Positions 32,884 through 41,131 of a stretch of 50,316 bases of DNA are shown here, piece after piece (the first letter of the stretch is position 1; every line of letters begins with the position of its first letter). The stretch covers positions 1 to 50,316 of the forward strand of contig JBNKUL010000085.1 in the NCBI GenBank assembly GCA_050298555.1, read 5' to 3'. The DNA is from JAPHSX01 sp050298555 (GTDB lineage Bacteria; Pseudomonadota; Gammaproteobacteria; Thiohalomonadales; Thiohalomonadaceae). The translations under genes and the position numbers were made by a program. The notes beneath the pieces were generated by a model. It was not told the origin of the DNA, made no database searches, and saw only the letters and a program-made list of their open reading frames with translations.

Positions 32884-33957
32884 ATGACTGAACAGGTCGA
32901 CAGCCTGATCATCGGTCAGGGGCTGGCGGGCAGTCTGCTCGCCTGGCGCCTGTTGCAGCGCGGTGAGCGGGTGGTGGTGGTCGACAACGCCCACCGCAGC
33001 TCCTCCTCCACCGTGGCGGCTGGGCTGATCAACCCGGTTACCGGCAAGCGGCTGGTAAAGACGGTGGGAGTGGATGAGACTCTGCCGGTGGCACGAGAGA
33101 GCTACCGCGAGCTGGAGCAGCTGTTGGGTTTGGAGCTGCTGGTGGAGAAGCCGATGCTGCGCCTGTTTCACTCTGCACAGGAGCGCGAGCGTTGGCAGAA
33201 GCGATTGACGGAAGAGGGGTACCGCCCCTACCTGGGTGAGATGCTAGAGCCGGAGGAACTGCCGCCGCCGGTCACGGCAAGTCACGGTGGCGGCCGCCAG
33301 CTGCAGACCGCCTACCTGCGCACCACCCCTTTATTGCACGGGCTGCGCGAGTGGCTCGAGCAACAGCAGAGTTACCGCCAGGCGCAGTTCGATTATGGCG
33401 AGTTGAAGCTGGAGGAGGGCGATGTGCATTGGCGCGACATCCACGCCCGCCGCGTCATCTTCTGCGAGGGCTACAAGGGGGCGGCGAATCCCTGGTTCGG
33501 CACGCTCCCCTTCCAGCCGGCCAAGGGGGAGTTCCTTACCCTGCGCAGCGATACCACGTTGCCCGACCTTATCATCAACTCCGGCCGCTGGCTGATGCCG
33601 CGTAGCGACGGCCTCTACCGTGCCGGTGCCAGCTACGACCATGAGCAACTGGACGAGACCACCACCGCCGAGGCGCGGCAGATGCTGCTGCAGGCGCTGC
33701 CCGGTTTCCTCTCCCCCGCCCCCGAGTTCGAAGTGGTGGCGCAGCAGGCCGGGGTGCGTCCCACCACCAGCGACCGCCAGCCCTTTCTTGGTGCCCACCC
33801 GAACCATTCATCGGTGATGATCTTCAATGGCTTCGGCTCCAAGGGCTCGTTGCTGATCCCCTGGCATGTGGAGCGCATGGTCGAGTGGTTGCACGAGACA
33901 AAGCCGCTGCCCGAGGCGTGCGATATTGAAAGATATCGGGGACGTTTCGATGACTAG
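32884..33957 (+). CDS. FAD-dependent oxidoreductase (DAO family), MnmC1-like candidate
   Basis: A 357-aa flavoprotein with the dinucleotide-binding motif at the N-terminus (SLIIGQGLAGSLLAWRLLQRG, residues about 7-27) and an SSSSTVAAGLINPVTGKRLV segment typical of the D-amino-acid-oxidase fold. A C-terminal RPTTSDRQPFLGAHP...NGFGSKGSLLIPW region completes the FAD site. It overlaps the following methyltransferase gene by 8 bp. Because that partner belongs to the MnmM/YtqB family, this oxidase may play the role of the oxidase half of MnmC (cmnm5U to nm5U in tRNA); a glycine- or amino-acid-oxidase role is the alternative. Confidence 0.82.
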   Translation: MTEQVDSLIIGQGLAGSLLAWRLLQRGERVVVVDNAHRSSSSTVAAGLINPVTGKRLVKTVGVDETLPVARESYRELEQLLGLELLVEKPMLRLFHSAQERERWQKRLTEEGYRPYLGEMLEPEELPPPVTASHGGGRQLQTAYLRTTPLLHGLREWLEQQQSYRQAQFDYGELKLEEGDVHWRDIHARRVIFCEGYKGAANPWFGTLPFQPAKGEFLTLRSDTTLPDLIINSGRWLMPRSDGLYRAGASYDHEQLDETTTAEARQMLLQALPGFLSPAPEFEVVAQQAGVRPTTSDRQPFLGAHPNHSSVMIFNGFGSKGSLLIPWHVERMVEWLHETKPLPEACDIERYRGRFDD

Positions 33958-34522
33958 GCTTTCGCTGGTGCAGCAGGCCCACCAGGCGCTGACTGAGCTG
34001 CTGCAGGAGGGGGACGTCGCCATCGACGCCACCGTCGGCAACGGCCACGACACCCTCTTTCTCGCCACCCGGGTCGGCCGCAAGGGCAAGGTCTACGGCT
34101 TCGACATCCAGCAACAGGCGCTGGACAGCGCCTACGAGCGGCTGGAGGCAGCCGGGCAGGCGGCCCAGGTCTCCCTCTACCACGCCGGTCACGAGACCAT
34201 GGCGATAGTGTTGCCCGAGTCGGCTCAGGGAAAGGTCAGGGCGGTGATGTTCAACCTCGGTTACCTCCCCGGCGGCGACAAGCAGCGCACCACCGGCGCC
34301 TCTACCACCCTCGCCGCGCTGCAACAGTCACTAAGCCTGCTGGCAGCGGGCGGGGCGATCTCCCTGCTCGCCTACACCGGCCACCCCGGTGGACGCGAAG
34401 AGGCGGAGCTGGTGAAGGGGTGGGCCGCTACACTGCCGCCGGACCTGTTCGAGGTCGCGGTCACCGTGCCTCCGAGCGAGAGGGGCAATGCGCCGGAGTG
34501 GGTTTGGGTCAGGCGGCGTTAA
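33950..34522 (+). CDS. mnmM: SAM-dependent methyltransferase, MnmM/YtqB family
   Basis: A 190-aa class-I methyltransferase. The SAM site is IDATVGNGHDTLFLA (residues 25-39) with KVYGFDIQQQAL as motif II and MFNLGYLPGGDKQRTTGAS as the catalytic region. These are the signatures of the YtqB family, shown in Bacillus to methylate nm5(s2)U34 of tRNA (MnmM). The ATG at 33950 overlaps the oxidoreductase stop by 8 bp (ATGACTAG), so the two are coupled. It ends 15 bp before the convergent chemoreceptor. Symbol given on family grounds; activity here is inferred. Confidence 0.8.
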   Translation: MTRLSLVQQAHQALTELLQEGDVAIDATVGNGHDTLFLATRVGRKGKVYGFDIQQQALDSAYERLEAAGQAAQVSLYHAGHETMAIVLPESAQGKVRAVMFNLGYLPGGDKQRTTGASTTLAALQQSLSLLAAGGAISLLAYTGHPGGREEAELVKGWAATLPPDLFEVAVTVPPSERGNAPEWVWVRRR

Positions 34523-34537
34523 CAAACTCCCTATTGT

Positions 34538-36562
34538 TTAAGTCCTAAACTGCAATACCAACTGCTGCAACCCACCTGCGAGCAGTGCCAGCTCTTCGCT
34601 GGCCTGTGAGGTCTGGCCTGAGCCTTCGGCGGTTTCGCTGGAGATGCTGTTGATGATGTTGATGTGACGGCTCATCTCCTCCGCTACGCTGCTCTGCTCT
34701 TCGGCGGCACTGGCAATCAGGGCGCTCATATCGTTGATCGTGGTGACCGCCTCCCTGATGGTGGTGAGTGCTGTGCCCGCTCCGGCGGCCTGTTTGACCC
34801 CCTCTTCGGCATGCTTGCGGCCATGTTCCATCATGGTGACGGCGTTTACGGTTCGCTCCTGCAGCCGTTCGATCATCTCCTGGATCTCTGCGGTCGACTG
34901 TTGGGTTCGCGAGGCGAGGGTGCGGACCTCGTCGGCGACGACGGCAAAGCCGCGTCCATGTTCGCCCGCGCGGGCCGCTTCGATGGCGGCGTTGAGCGCC
35001 AGCAGGTTGGTCTGCTCGGCGATACCGCGAATGACATCGAGTATCGAGCCGATGTCCCGGCTGTCGGTCTCCAGCTGTTGAATCGCCCCCGAGGCGCTCT
35101 GAACGGCGCCAGCCAGGTCGTTAATGGTGTCGATGGTACGCAGCACCACCGCATGGCCCTGCTGCGCCGCTTCGTCGGCCTGGGAGGCGGAGTCCGCTGC
35201 GCTGGCGGCATTGAGGGCGACCTCCTGCACGGTGGTCGCCATTTGGGTCATGGCGGTGGCGGCCTGTTCGGTCTCCGCCTGCTGCTGCAGCACATTCTGG
35301 TTGGTCTGTTCGGTGACCGTCGACAGCTGTCCCGAGGCTCCGCCAAGGCGGGTTGTCGCATCGGTCACCTGTACGATGGTATGGCGAATCTTTTCCACAA
35401 AGAGGTTAAAGCCGCGGGCGATATCGCCGATCTCATCCTTGCTGTCGGCCTTAAGGGTGACGTTGAGATCACCGTCGCCATGGCTGATCTCCAGCAGGTT
35501 GTCGGCGACCTGTTTTAGCGGCCGGGCGATAAGGCGAATGCTCAACAGGATCGCGCTGGCGGCGACGATAAGGCCGAGCAGCAGGGCGATGGTCAGCAGG
35601 GTATAGGCCGAGGACTTTGCCGCTTCGGCATGGGCCGCTTCTCCCTCCACGGCAGCATCGGTGATCGCCTCCAGCTTCTTAAGCGACTGCATAAGCGCAT
35701 CGCTGGCCGCCTGGTAGTCGGTGTAGTGGTCGTTAAAGGCGACGAAACCGGCAATCGCCGCTCGGGCATCCTTACGGTGCTCCTCCAGCTGCTCTTCGAG
35801 TACCTCGGCATAGCTTGCCCCGCCGTACTGCACCGCCTCGATGGGTTCCTGGAAGATCTCCAGATCGGTAAGACGGCTTATCTCCTCCTCCAGGTCCAGT
35901 GAGGAGTTCCCCAGGTTGACGACGGCCTCGTGCGTATCGACCTCCCCGGTGACCAACAACTGGTATTCGTGCAGGCGCTTTAGCAGGGTGATGCGTGCCG
36001 CACGGGCGCCGTTGTAGCTCTCCCACCTCTCGCTGATACCGTTCCAGGTGAAGGGGCGGTCCGGCTCGTCCTCCAGTGCCTCCATGGCGGTCAGTCCCCC
36101 CTCCTCGGCGTAGGCCATGAAGGCGGTGAACTCCGCAATATTATCCTTGAGGATACTGTAGGCGGTGGCATAGCGACTGGCGGCATTGAGCAGCGTGTCG
36201 CGCTGCTGAATGAAGAGTGCGAGGTTGGCCTGAAGCGGCGCCTCGACCTCTTCGGGAACCTTGCCGGCTTCAAACATGCGCTGCAGGGCCTCCCTGGCAA
36301 CCAGATCCGCCTCGGTGATACGGCTGGTTTTCCGCAGTTGCCCGCCCCGTGCTGCCTCGACAAATGCATTGGTGGCGATAACCTGCTGCTGCAGGGCAAT
36401 TCTTGCCTCCATCGCGCCATCGGCGGTGTCCCAGGCAGGTCCGGTGATGGTATCCATGGAGGAGGAGAGGCGGTTGACGGAGATATAACCGGTCGCGCTG
36501 GCGATGACCAGCATGCCCGTGATGAGCGCAAAACCGGCCCCGAGTTTTGAAGTAAGTTTCAT
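34538..36562 (-). CDS. Methyl-accepting chemotaxis protein 1 of a tandem pair
   Basis: A 674-aa chemoreceptor. An N-terminal helix (about 8-28), a helical periplasmic sensor of about 300 residues, a second membrane helix (about 325-347), HAMP (from ARPLKQVADNLLEISHGDGDL) and the signalling hairpin with tip GIAEQTNLLALNAAIEAARAGEHGRGF. It ends QLVLQFRT with no CheR-docking pentapeptide. I chose the ATG at 36562, because AAGGTGA lies just upstream and it aligns with the start of the paralogue; an in-frame GTG at 36571 is possible. Nearly the same length as the receptor at 36942-38972, with high identity in HAMP and signalling parts and divergent sensors. A 36-codon membrane peptide gene ends 47 bp upstream. 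Confidence 0.92.
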   Translation of the reverse strand: MKLTSKLGAGFALITGMLVIASATGYISVNRLSSSMDTITGPAWDTADGAMEARIALQQQVIATNAFVEAARGGQLRKTSRITEADLVAREALQRMFEAGKVPEEVEAPLQANLALFIQQRDTLLNAASRYATAYSILKDNIAEFTAFMAYAEEGGLTAMEALEDEPDRPFTWNGISERWESYNGARAARITLLKRLHEYQLLVTGEVDTHEAVVNLGNSSLDLEEEISRLTDLEIFQEPIEAVQYGGASYAEVLEEQLEEHRKDARAAIAGFVAFNDHYTDYQAASDALMQSLKKLEAITDAAVEGEAAHAEAAKSSAYTLLTIALLLGLIVAASAILLSIRLIARPLKQVADNLLEISHGDGDLNVTLKADSKDEIGDIARGFNLFVEKIRHTIVQVTDATTRLGGASGQLSTVTEQTNQNVLQQQAETEQAATAMTQMATTVQEVALNAASAADSASQADEAAQQGHAVVLRTIDTINDLAGAVQSASGAIQQLETDSRDIGSILDVIRGIAEQTNLLALNAAIEAARAGEHGRGFAVVADEVRTLASRTQQSTAEIQEMIERLQERTVNAVTMMEHGRKHAEEGVKQAAGAGTALTTIREAVTTINDMSALIASAAEEQSSVAEEMSRHINIINSISSETAEGSGQTSQASEELALLAGGLQQLVLQFRT

Positions 36563-36609
36563 TTTCGTCACCTTATAGTGCGGTGTTGGCGGTGATGTGT
36601 CGTGCCGGC

Positions 36610-36720
36610 TCAGGTGAAGAGCGTGTAAACAACGATGGCGGTGACTTTCCAGGCGGCCGCCAGCGCCAGTGCGGTAGTGGTGCCAAGCGTGGCGTAGGTG
36701 ATGACCTCGTTCATGTCCAT
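36610..36720 (-). CDS. 36-aa single-helix peptide upstream of chemoreceptor 1
   Basis: An unrecognised small gene: MDMNEVITYATLGTTTALAL followed by AAAWKVTAIVVYTLFT and a TGA stop. It is almost entirely one membrane helix. AGGGA precedes it, close to the first ATG and better spaced to the second (codon 3, giving 34 aa). It matches the peptide at 39151-39261 without gaps at about 12 of 25 positions (LG...AL.LAA.W.......YTL.T), and both lie upstream of chemoreceptor genes on the same strand. The shared sequence and context are the evidence that it is coding. Confidence 0.65.
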   Translation of the reverse strand: MDMNEVITYATLGTTTALALAAAWKVTAIVVYTLFT

Positions 36721-36899
36721 GATTCCCTGTGGTGCGTGTATTAGCAGGTAGTTATTTAGTAATTTACAGCGCACGATATCTGCTGGTTGTTACAGCTTGT
36801 TGACAGTGGGGATGAACTGGAGGGATCGAGGGCGAGGGACGCCTTACCTCTGGGAGATTAGATGGCGGGAGGTGGGGTGGGGATTTGGGGGGATAGGGG

Positions 36900-36931
36900 A
36901 AGGGGCGGCAGCAGAATTGCAGCCGCCCCTT
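36900..36931 (-). terminator. Terminator-like hairpin after chemoreceptor 2
   Basis: A 10-bp stem AAGGGGCGGC/GCCGCCCCTT with further pairing (GCA/TGC) toward the loop, 10 bp beyond the stop of the second chemoreceptor. In the transcribed (minus) direction the stem is followed by CCCCTATCC, not a U-run, so termination may be partial. The rest of 36721-36899 has no gene; it must hold the promoter of the small peptide and receptor 1, but I see no convincing consensus. Confidence 0.5.
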
Positions 36932-36941
36932 GGCGTGGAGA

Positions 36942-38972
36942 TCAGGTCTTGAACTGCCCCACGAGTTGCTGCAGCTCGCTGGCCAGGTGTGCCAGCTCTT
37001 CACTGGAGCGGGCGGTCTGGTTTGAGCCTTCTGTGGTCTGCGAGGAGAGGTCGCTAATGCTGCTGATGTTGCGGTTCATCTCTTCGGCCACCGAGCTCTG
37101 CTCTTCGGCGGCACTGGCGATCAGCGCGTTCATGTCGTTAATCGAGGCAACCTCGGTGGTGATGGTCTCGAGGGTACGCCCCGCCTCAGCGGCCTGGTGG
37201 ACACCCTCTTCGGCCTCGCTACGTCCGCGCTCCATCACCTCAACCGCATTACGGGTTCCGGCCTGCAGCTTCTCGATCATGGCCTGGATCTCCTGGGTCG
37301 ACTGCTGGGTGCGTGAGGCGAGGGTACGAACCTCGTCGGCCACCACGGCAAAGCCGCGACCCTGCTCGCCGGCACGGGCCGCCTCGATGGCGGCGTTGAG
37401 GGCCAGAAGGTTGGTCTGTTCGGCAATGCCGCGAATCACATCGAGTACCGAGCCGATCTCCTCGCTGTCGGTGGCCAGCTGCTGGATGGCGCCGGAGGCA
37501 CTCTGCACCTCGTCGGCCAGGGTATTGATGGTTTGCACGGCACGCTGCACCACCGCGCGCCCCTCCTGGGCGGCACCATCGGCCTGGGTGGCGGACTCGG
37601 CGGCATTGGCGGCGTTGCGTGCGACCTCCTGAACCGTAGCCGCCATCTCATTCATCGCGGTGGCGACCTGATCGGTCTCGCTCTGCTGCTGGATGACGTT
37701 ATGGTTGGTCTGCTCGGTGACCGCGGAGAGCTCCTCCGCGGCGGCGCCAAGCTGGCTGCTGGAGGAGGCGACCTGCAGGATGGTATTGCGGATCTTCTCC
37801 ACGAACAGGTTGAAGCCGTGAGCGATATCGCCGATCTCATCCTTGCTGCTGGCCTTTAGCGAGACGGTCAGGTCTCCCTCACCCTGGCTGATATCGAGCA
37901 GGTTGTGGGCAACCTGTCGCAGTGGGCGGGCGATGTAGACGATGCTGAAGAAGATGGCACCCGCGGCGACGGCAAGGCCGAGGATCATGGCGATACTAAT
38001 CATGCTGTAGGCGGTGCTGCTCGCATCCTCCACCTCACTGGCCATCCCCTCAATGGCACCGTCGGTCACCTCTTCCAGTGACTCGAGTTCCTCCATCAGT
38101 TTCTGGCTCGTCGCGGTGTAGCTGGCGATCACCTGCTGGAAGTGGCTGAAGCTGTCGATGGCCTCATTGGTCAGTTTACTGTTCTCTGCCTGCAGGGTCT
38201 GCAGGGCCTCGCGGTAGCTGCTGCCCTCGAACTCGTGATCATCGACGTGGATCAGCTCGCTGAATTGCGGCAGCGCGGCAAGCTCCTGCATCAGGCCGCT
38301 GAGTTCTTCGGCGTTGGCACTGAGGTTGGCGCGAGCGTTGTCGATAGCGATCAGCTCCTCGGACATCTGCTGGTAGAGGTAGGCGCGCGTCAGGAGGGCG
38401 ATACGCGACTCCATGGCGCCGTCTGCGGCGGCCCAGCGGCCACTGATACTGTTCCAGCTGAGCGCCGCATCGGGGTTGGTGGCGAGCTCCTCGACGGCGG
38501 CATCGCCGATATCCTCGACCAGGGTCATCAGGCCGACAAAGCGCTGGGTATTGTTCTGCATGGCGCTGAACCTGGCGGCGTAGTCCCTGGCGCCCTCTAC
38601 CAGTTTGGCGCTGTCGGCTTCGAAGGCCTCGATCTGTTGTCTAATACGGTCGCTCTGTTCGGGCGGAATGGTGCCTGCATCGAACATGCGTTTAAATGCT
38701 TCATGCGCAGTGGCCTTGCTCTCTTCAAGGTTGGCCGGCTCGCGGAACACCCCCTTCTTGGCATCGTCTGCCATGGTGTTGAGAGAGAGCATCTCCTGCT
38801 GAATCGATATCTTGCCCTCCATGGAACCATCGGCGGTATCCCAGGCCGGTCCCATCAGGAAGTGAATGTCGCTAACCAGGCGGTTGGTCGAGATAAAACC
38901 AACCGAGCCGGCGATGACAAGCATGAGGGTCAGCAGGGCTGCTCCCGCCCCGATCTTTGTTGAAATTTTCAC
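36942..38972 (-). CDS. Methyl-accepting chemotaxis protein 2 of a tandem pair
   Basis: A 676-aa chemoreceptor with the same layout as its neighbour: N-terminal helix, a helical periplasmic domain (about 30-325), second membrane helix (about 328-350), HAMP (ARPLRQVAHNLLDISQGEGDL) and signalling tip GIAEQTNLLALNAAIEAARAGEQGRGF. It begins with GTG, with GGAG 8 bp upstream, and its start aligns with the ATG chosen for receptor 1 (MKISTKIGAGAALL versus MKLTSKLGAGFALI). A sigma-28-type promoter lies about 48-75 bp upstream, linking it to the flagellar regulon. The sensors differ enough that the two receptors probably see different ligands. Confidence 0.93.
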   Translation of the reverse strand: MKISTKIGAGAALLTLMLVIAGSVGFISTNRLVSDIHFLMGPAWDTADGSMEGKISIQQEMLSLNTMADDAKKGVFREPANLEESKATAHEAFKRMFDAGTIPPEQSDRIRQQIEAFEADSAKLVEGARDYAARFSAMQNNTQRFVGLMTLVEDIGDAAVEELATNPDAALSWNSISGRWAAADGAMESRIALLTRAYLYQQMSEELIAIDNARANLSANAEELSGLMQELAALPQFSELIHVDDHEFEGSSYREALQTLQAENSKLTNEAIDSFSHFQQVIASYTATSQKLMEELESLEEVTDGAIEGMASEVEDASSTAYSMISIAMILGLAVAAGAIFFSIVYIARPLRQVAHNLLDISQGEGDLTVSLKASSKDEIGDIAHGFNLFVEKIRNTILQVASSSSQLGAAAEELSAVTEQTNHNVIQQQSETDQVATAMNEMAATVQEVARNAANAAESATQADGAAQEGRAVVQRAVQTINTLADEVQSASGAIQQLATDSEEIGSVLDVIRGIAEQTNLLALNAAIEAARAGEQGRGFAVVADEVRTLASRTQQSTQEIQAMIEKLQAGTRNAVEVMERGRSEAEEGVHQAAEAGRTLETITTEVASINDMNALIASAAEEQSSVAEEMNRNISSISDLSSQTTEGSNQTARSSEELAHLASELQQLVGQFKT

Positions 38973-39019
38973 TGTTCTTGCTCCATAACTTACCTTGTTG
39001 AAGTGGCGTTGTTTGTTCG

Positions 39020-39047
39020 TTATCGGCCTTTATAAGGCTAAACCTTA
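39020..39047 (-). promoter_or_regulatory. Sigma-28 (FliA) promoter for chemoreceptor 2
   Basis: On the minus strand: TAAGGTTT, 12 bp, GCCGATAA. The -10 element is a perfect 8/8 match to the FliA consensus and the -35 element matches TAAAGTTT at 7 of 8; spacing is one base longer than the usual 11. A start near 39013 would give a leader of about 40 nt before the GTG at 38972. It lies between the small peptide gene and the receptor, so the receptor can be made without the peptide. Confidence 0.7.
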
Positions 39048-39150
39048 ACTTTTTCATCGGATTTCAGATACTTTTTTCTGCCAAATTCTGTCGCGCTCAC
39101 ACCATTGCACTGTGCTGGGGCATTTTGAGGCGGGTGGCACCAGTGGAGTG

Positions 39151-39261
39151 CTAGAGCAGTGTGGCAAGGGTGTAGGTGGCCTTGCCAACGATTCCCCATA
39201 CAGCCGCCAGGGTGAGTGCAGAAACGGCACCGAGCAACACGTGTTTCATTGCACATGTCAT
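39151..39261 (-). CDS. 36-aa single-helix peptide upstream of chemoreceptor 2
   Basis: An unrecognised small gene, MTCAMKHVLLGAVSALTLAA followed by VWGIVGKATYTLATLL and TAG. A good ribosome site (GAGGGG, 8 bp) precedes the ATG at 39261; a start at 39249 would give 32 aa. It is one hydrophobic helix and is paralogous to the peptide at 36610-36720. It is separated from the receptor by 178 bp containing a sigma-28 promoter. In the 393-bp gap from 38973 to 39365 I see only this peptide and that promoter. Confidence 0.65.
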   Translation of the reverse strand: MTCAMKHVLLGAVSALTLAAVWGIVGKATYTLATLL

Positions 39262-39365
39262 TGATATGGCCCCTCTGTATGTTTGTTACAAGATAGATAT
39301 TGTTGCTATCCGACAATGCATGATGGGTGCCAACAGTGACAGCTGAATGACGAGGGGATGGTGGG

Positions 39366-39983
39366 CTATCGGTCGAGCAGTTGCTGTAGCCGCTCGGCGA
39401 GTTGTTCGCCGACCTGTTCTGGTGTGGCGGAGAGACCCCGTTGTTGCATCGAGGTGACCGCAAGGGTCGGATAGCCGCAGGGATTGATGCGTTTGAAGGG
39501 GGAGAGGTCCATGTCGACGTTGAGGCTGAGCCCGTGGTAGCTGCAGCCGCGCGTCACCCGCAGGCCGAGGGCGGCAATCTTGGCGCCTTCGATGTAGACG
39601 CCGGGGGCATCGGCGCGTGCGGCGGCCTCGATGCCGTAGTCGGCAAGCAGCGCGATCACCGCCTGTTCCATCAGGCCGACCAGTTGACGAACCCCTAGTT
39701 TGCGGCGTTTGAGGTCCAGCAGCAGGTAGGCGATGAGCTGGCCGGGGCCGTGGTAGGTGACCTGGCCGCCGCGGTCGATGGGGATGAGGGGGATGTCGCC
39801 GGTATCGAGCAGGTGTTCGGCCTTGCCGTTGCGCCCCTGGGTGAAGGTAGGGGGGTGTTGCAGCAGCCAGATCTCGTCCGGCGTATTTTCGTTGCGTGTG
39901 GCGGTGAACTCACGCATCGCCTCGAAGGTCGGCTGGTAGTCGACCAGGCCGAGGCGACGCACCTTGATGGGCGCTGTGGGCAC
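39366..39983 (-). CDS. lipB: Octanoyl-[ACP]:protein N-octanoyltransferase
   Basis: A 205-aa enzyme that moves octanoate from acyl-carrier protein to lipoyl domains in lipoate synthesis. The motifs are complete: QHPPTFTQGR, RGGQVTYHGPGQ, catalytic Lys in GAKIAALGLRV and the catalytic-Cys segment FKRINPCGYP. It starts with GTG, 4 bp after the ybeD stop, with no strong ribosome site. It is the last gene of the long minus-strand cluster. lipA, its usual partner, is not in the window. Confidence 0.95.
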   Translation of the reverse strand: MPTAPIKVRRLGLVDYQPTFEAMREFTATRNENTPDEIWLLQHPPTFTQGRNGKAEHLLDTGDIPLIPIDRGGQVTYHGPGQLIAYLLLDLKRRKLGVRQLVGLMEQAVIALLADYGIEAAARADAPGVYIEGAKIAALGLRVTRGCSYHGLSLNVDMDLSPFKRINPCGYPTLAVTSMQQRGLSATPEQVGEQLAERLQQLLDR

Positions 39984-39987
39984 GCCG

Positions 39988-40257
39988 TTACAGCGCCATC
40001 ATCACCTGCTCGCAGGCGGTGAGGTCGAGGTAGATATTGTCGAGCTGTTCGCGGCTGGTGGCGGTGATGGTGACGGTGACGGAGAGGTACTTGCCGCCCT
40101 TGGAGTCGTTGCACTTTACCGCTCCCTCGCTCAGCTCGGGGCAGTGTTTGCGCACCAGTGAGACCACCTGGGCCTCGAAGTCGTCGTGGTTCTTGCCCAT
40201 CGCCTTGATCGGGAATTGGCAGGGGAACTCCAGTAGTGTCTCTTTCTCGTCGCTCAT
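39988..40257 (-). CDS. ybeD: DUF493 family regulator-like protein
   Basis: An 89-aa ferredoxin-like-fold protein. The start at 40257 (MSDEKETLLEFPCQFPIKAMG) gives the normal length and sits 1 bp after the stop of dat; the open frame upstream of it lies inside dat. FPCQFPIKAMG and VTATSREQLDNIYLDL match the YbeD family, encoded between dacA and lipB in many Gammaproteobacteria. Its role is not established; an allosteric-type small regulator has been suggested from the fold. Confidence 0.9.
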   Translation of the reverse strand: MSDEKETLLEFPCQFPIKAMGKNHDDFEAQVVSLVRKHCPELSEGAVKCNDSKGGKYLSVTVTITATSREQLDNIYLDLTACEQVMMAL

Positions 40258-40258
40258 C

Positions 40259-41122
40259 TCAGTACTCTTCACGGCCTTCGCGGAAGGCCTGCTTGTATCG
40301 GCGGTAGTGCCCAATCACCCTCTCCCAGATGGGGCCGGGGCGGCCGTTTGCAAGGGGCCGGCCGTCCAGCATGGTGATCGGCATGATCTCACGGGTGGCG
40401 GAGGTGAGCCATAGCTCGTCCGCCTCGCGCAGCGCCGCCTCGTCGATGCGGCGCTCCTCACATTGGATGCCGTTGTGGTGGCACAGTTCCATGACCAGGT
40501 CGCGCGTTACCCCCGGCAGCAGCAATTGCCCCTTCGGCGGGGTGGCGACCACGCCTCCCTGCACTACGAAGATGTTGCTGGCGGCCCCCTCGGTGACCTC
40601 GCCGTCGCGCAGCATGATCGCCTCGTCGGCACCGCTCTCCAGTGCCTGCTGGCGCAGCAGGATGTTGGGCAGCAGGGTGATGCTCTTTATGTGGCAGAGC
40701 TTCCAGCGGATGTCCTCGACGGTGATCGCGCTCAGCCCCTCAAGCTCCCCCTCGCCGGGAGGTTCTACCGCGGTGCTCATGGCGAATACGGTGGGCTCAA
40801 TCTCGGGCGGGAGGCCGTGGTCGCGCCGCTCCATCGTACCGCGGGTGATCTGCAGGTAGAGCGACTGCTCGCCGTCGCCGTTGCGTGCTATCAGCTCCTG
40901 CAGCAGTGCCTGCCACTGCGGGTGGCTGAGGGGGTTGCTGAGGTGGATCGCCTCCAGGCTCTGGTCGAGTCGCCGCAGGTGGTGATCGAGGCGGAACAGG
41001 CGTCCACCGTAGACCGGGATCACCTCATAGATGCCGTCGCCGAAGAGGAAGCCGCGATCCAGTACCGAGACCCTCGCCTCGGTCAGTGGGAGAAACTCGC
41101 CGTTAAGGTAGGCCGTCTCCAC
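40259..41122 (-). CDS. dat: D-amino-acid (D-alanine) aminotransferase
   Basis: A 287-aa class-IV PLP aminotransferase. YLNGEFLPLTEARVSVLDRGFLFGDGIYEV is the family opening (split here over residues 4-33), the PLP-binding Lys is in WKLCHIKSITLLPN, and EGAASNIFVV with the later TSATREIMPI complete the cofactor site. It would interconvert D-alanine and D-glutamate for peptidoglycan. It begins with GTG, 9 bp after dacA, which removes D-alanine from cell-wall peptides; the linkage fits recycling of D-Ala. Confidence 0.9.
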   Translation of the reverse strand: METAYLNGEFLPLTEARVSVLDRGFLFGDGIYEVIPVYGGRLFRLDHHLRRLDQSLEAIHLSNPLSHPQWQALLQELIARNGDGEQSLYLQITRGTMERRDHGLPPEIEPTVFAMSTAVEPPGEGELEGLSAITVEDIRWKLCHIKSITLLPNILLRQQALESGADEAIMLRDGEVTEGAASNIFVVQGGVVATPPKGQLLLPGVTRDLVMELCHHNGIQCEERRIDEAALREADELWLTSATREIMPITMLDGRPLANGRPGPIWERVIGHYRRYKQAFREGREEY

Positions 41123-41131
41123 GTATCGGAC

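Noticed and set aside
34522..34545. Inverted repeat AACAA/TTGTT between the methyltransferase and chemoreceptor 1 as a terminator
   Set aside because: The stem is only about 5-6 bp and AT-rich, too weak to claim.
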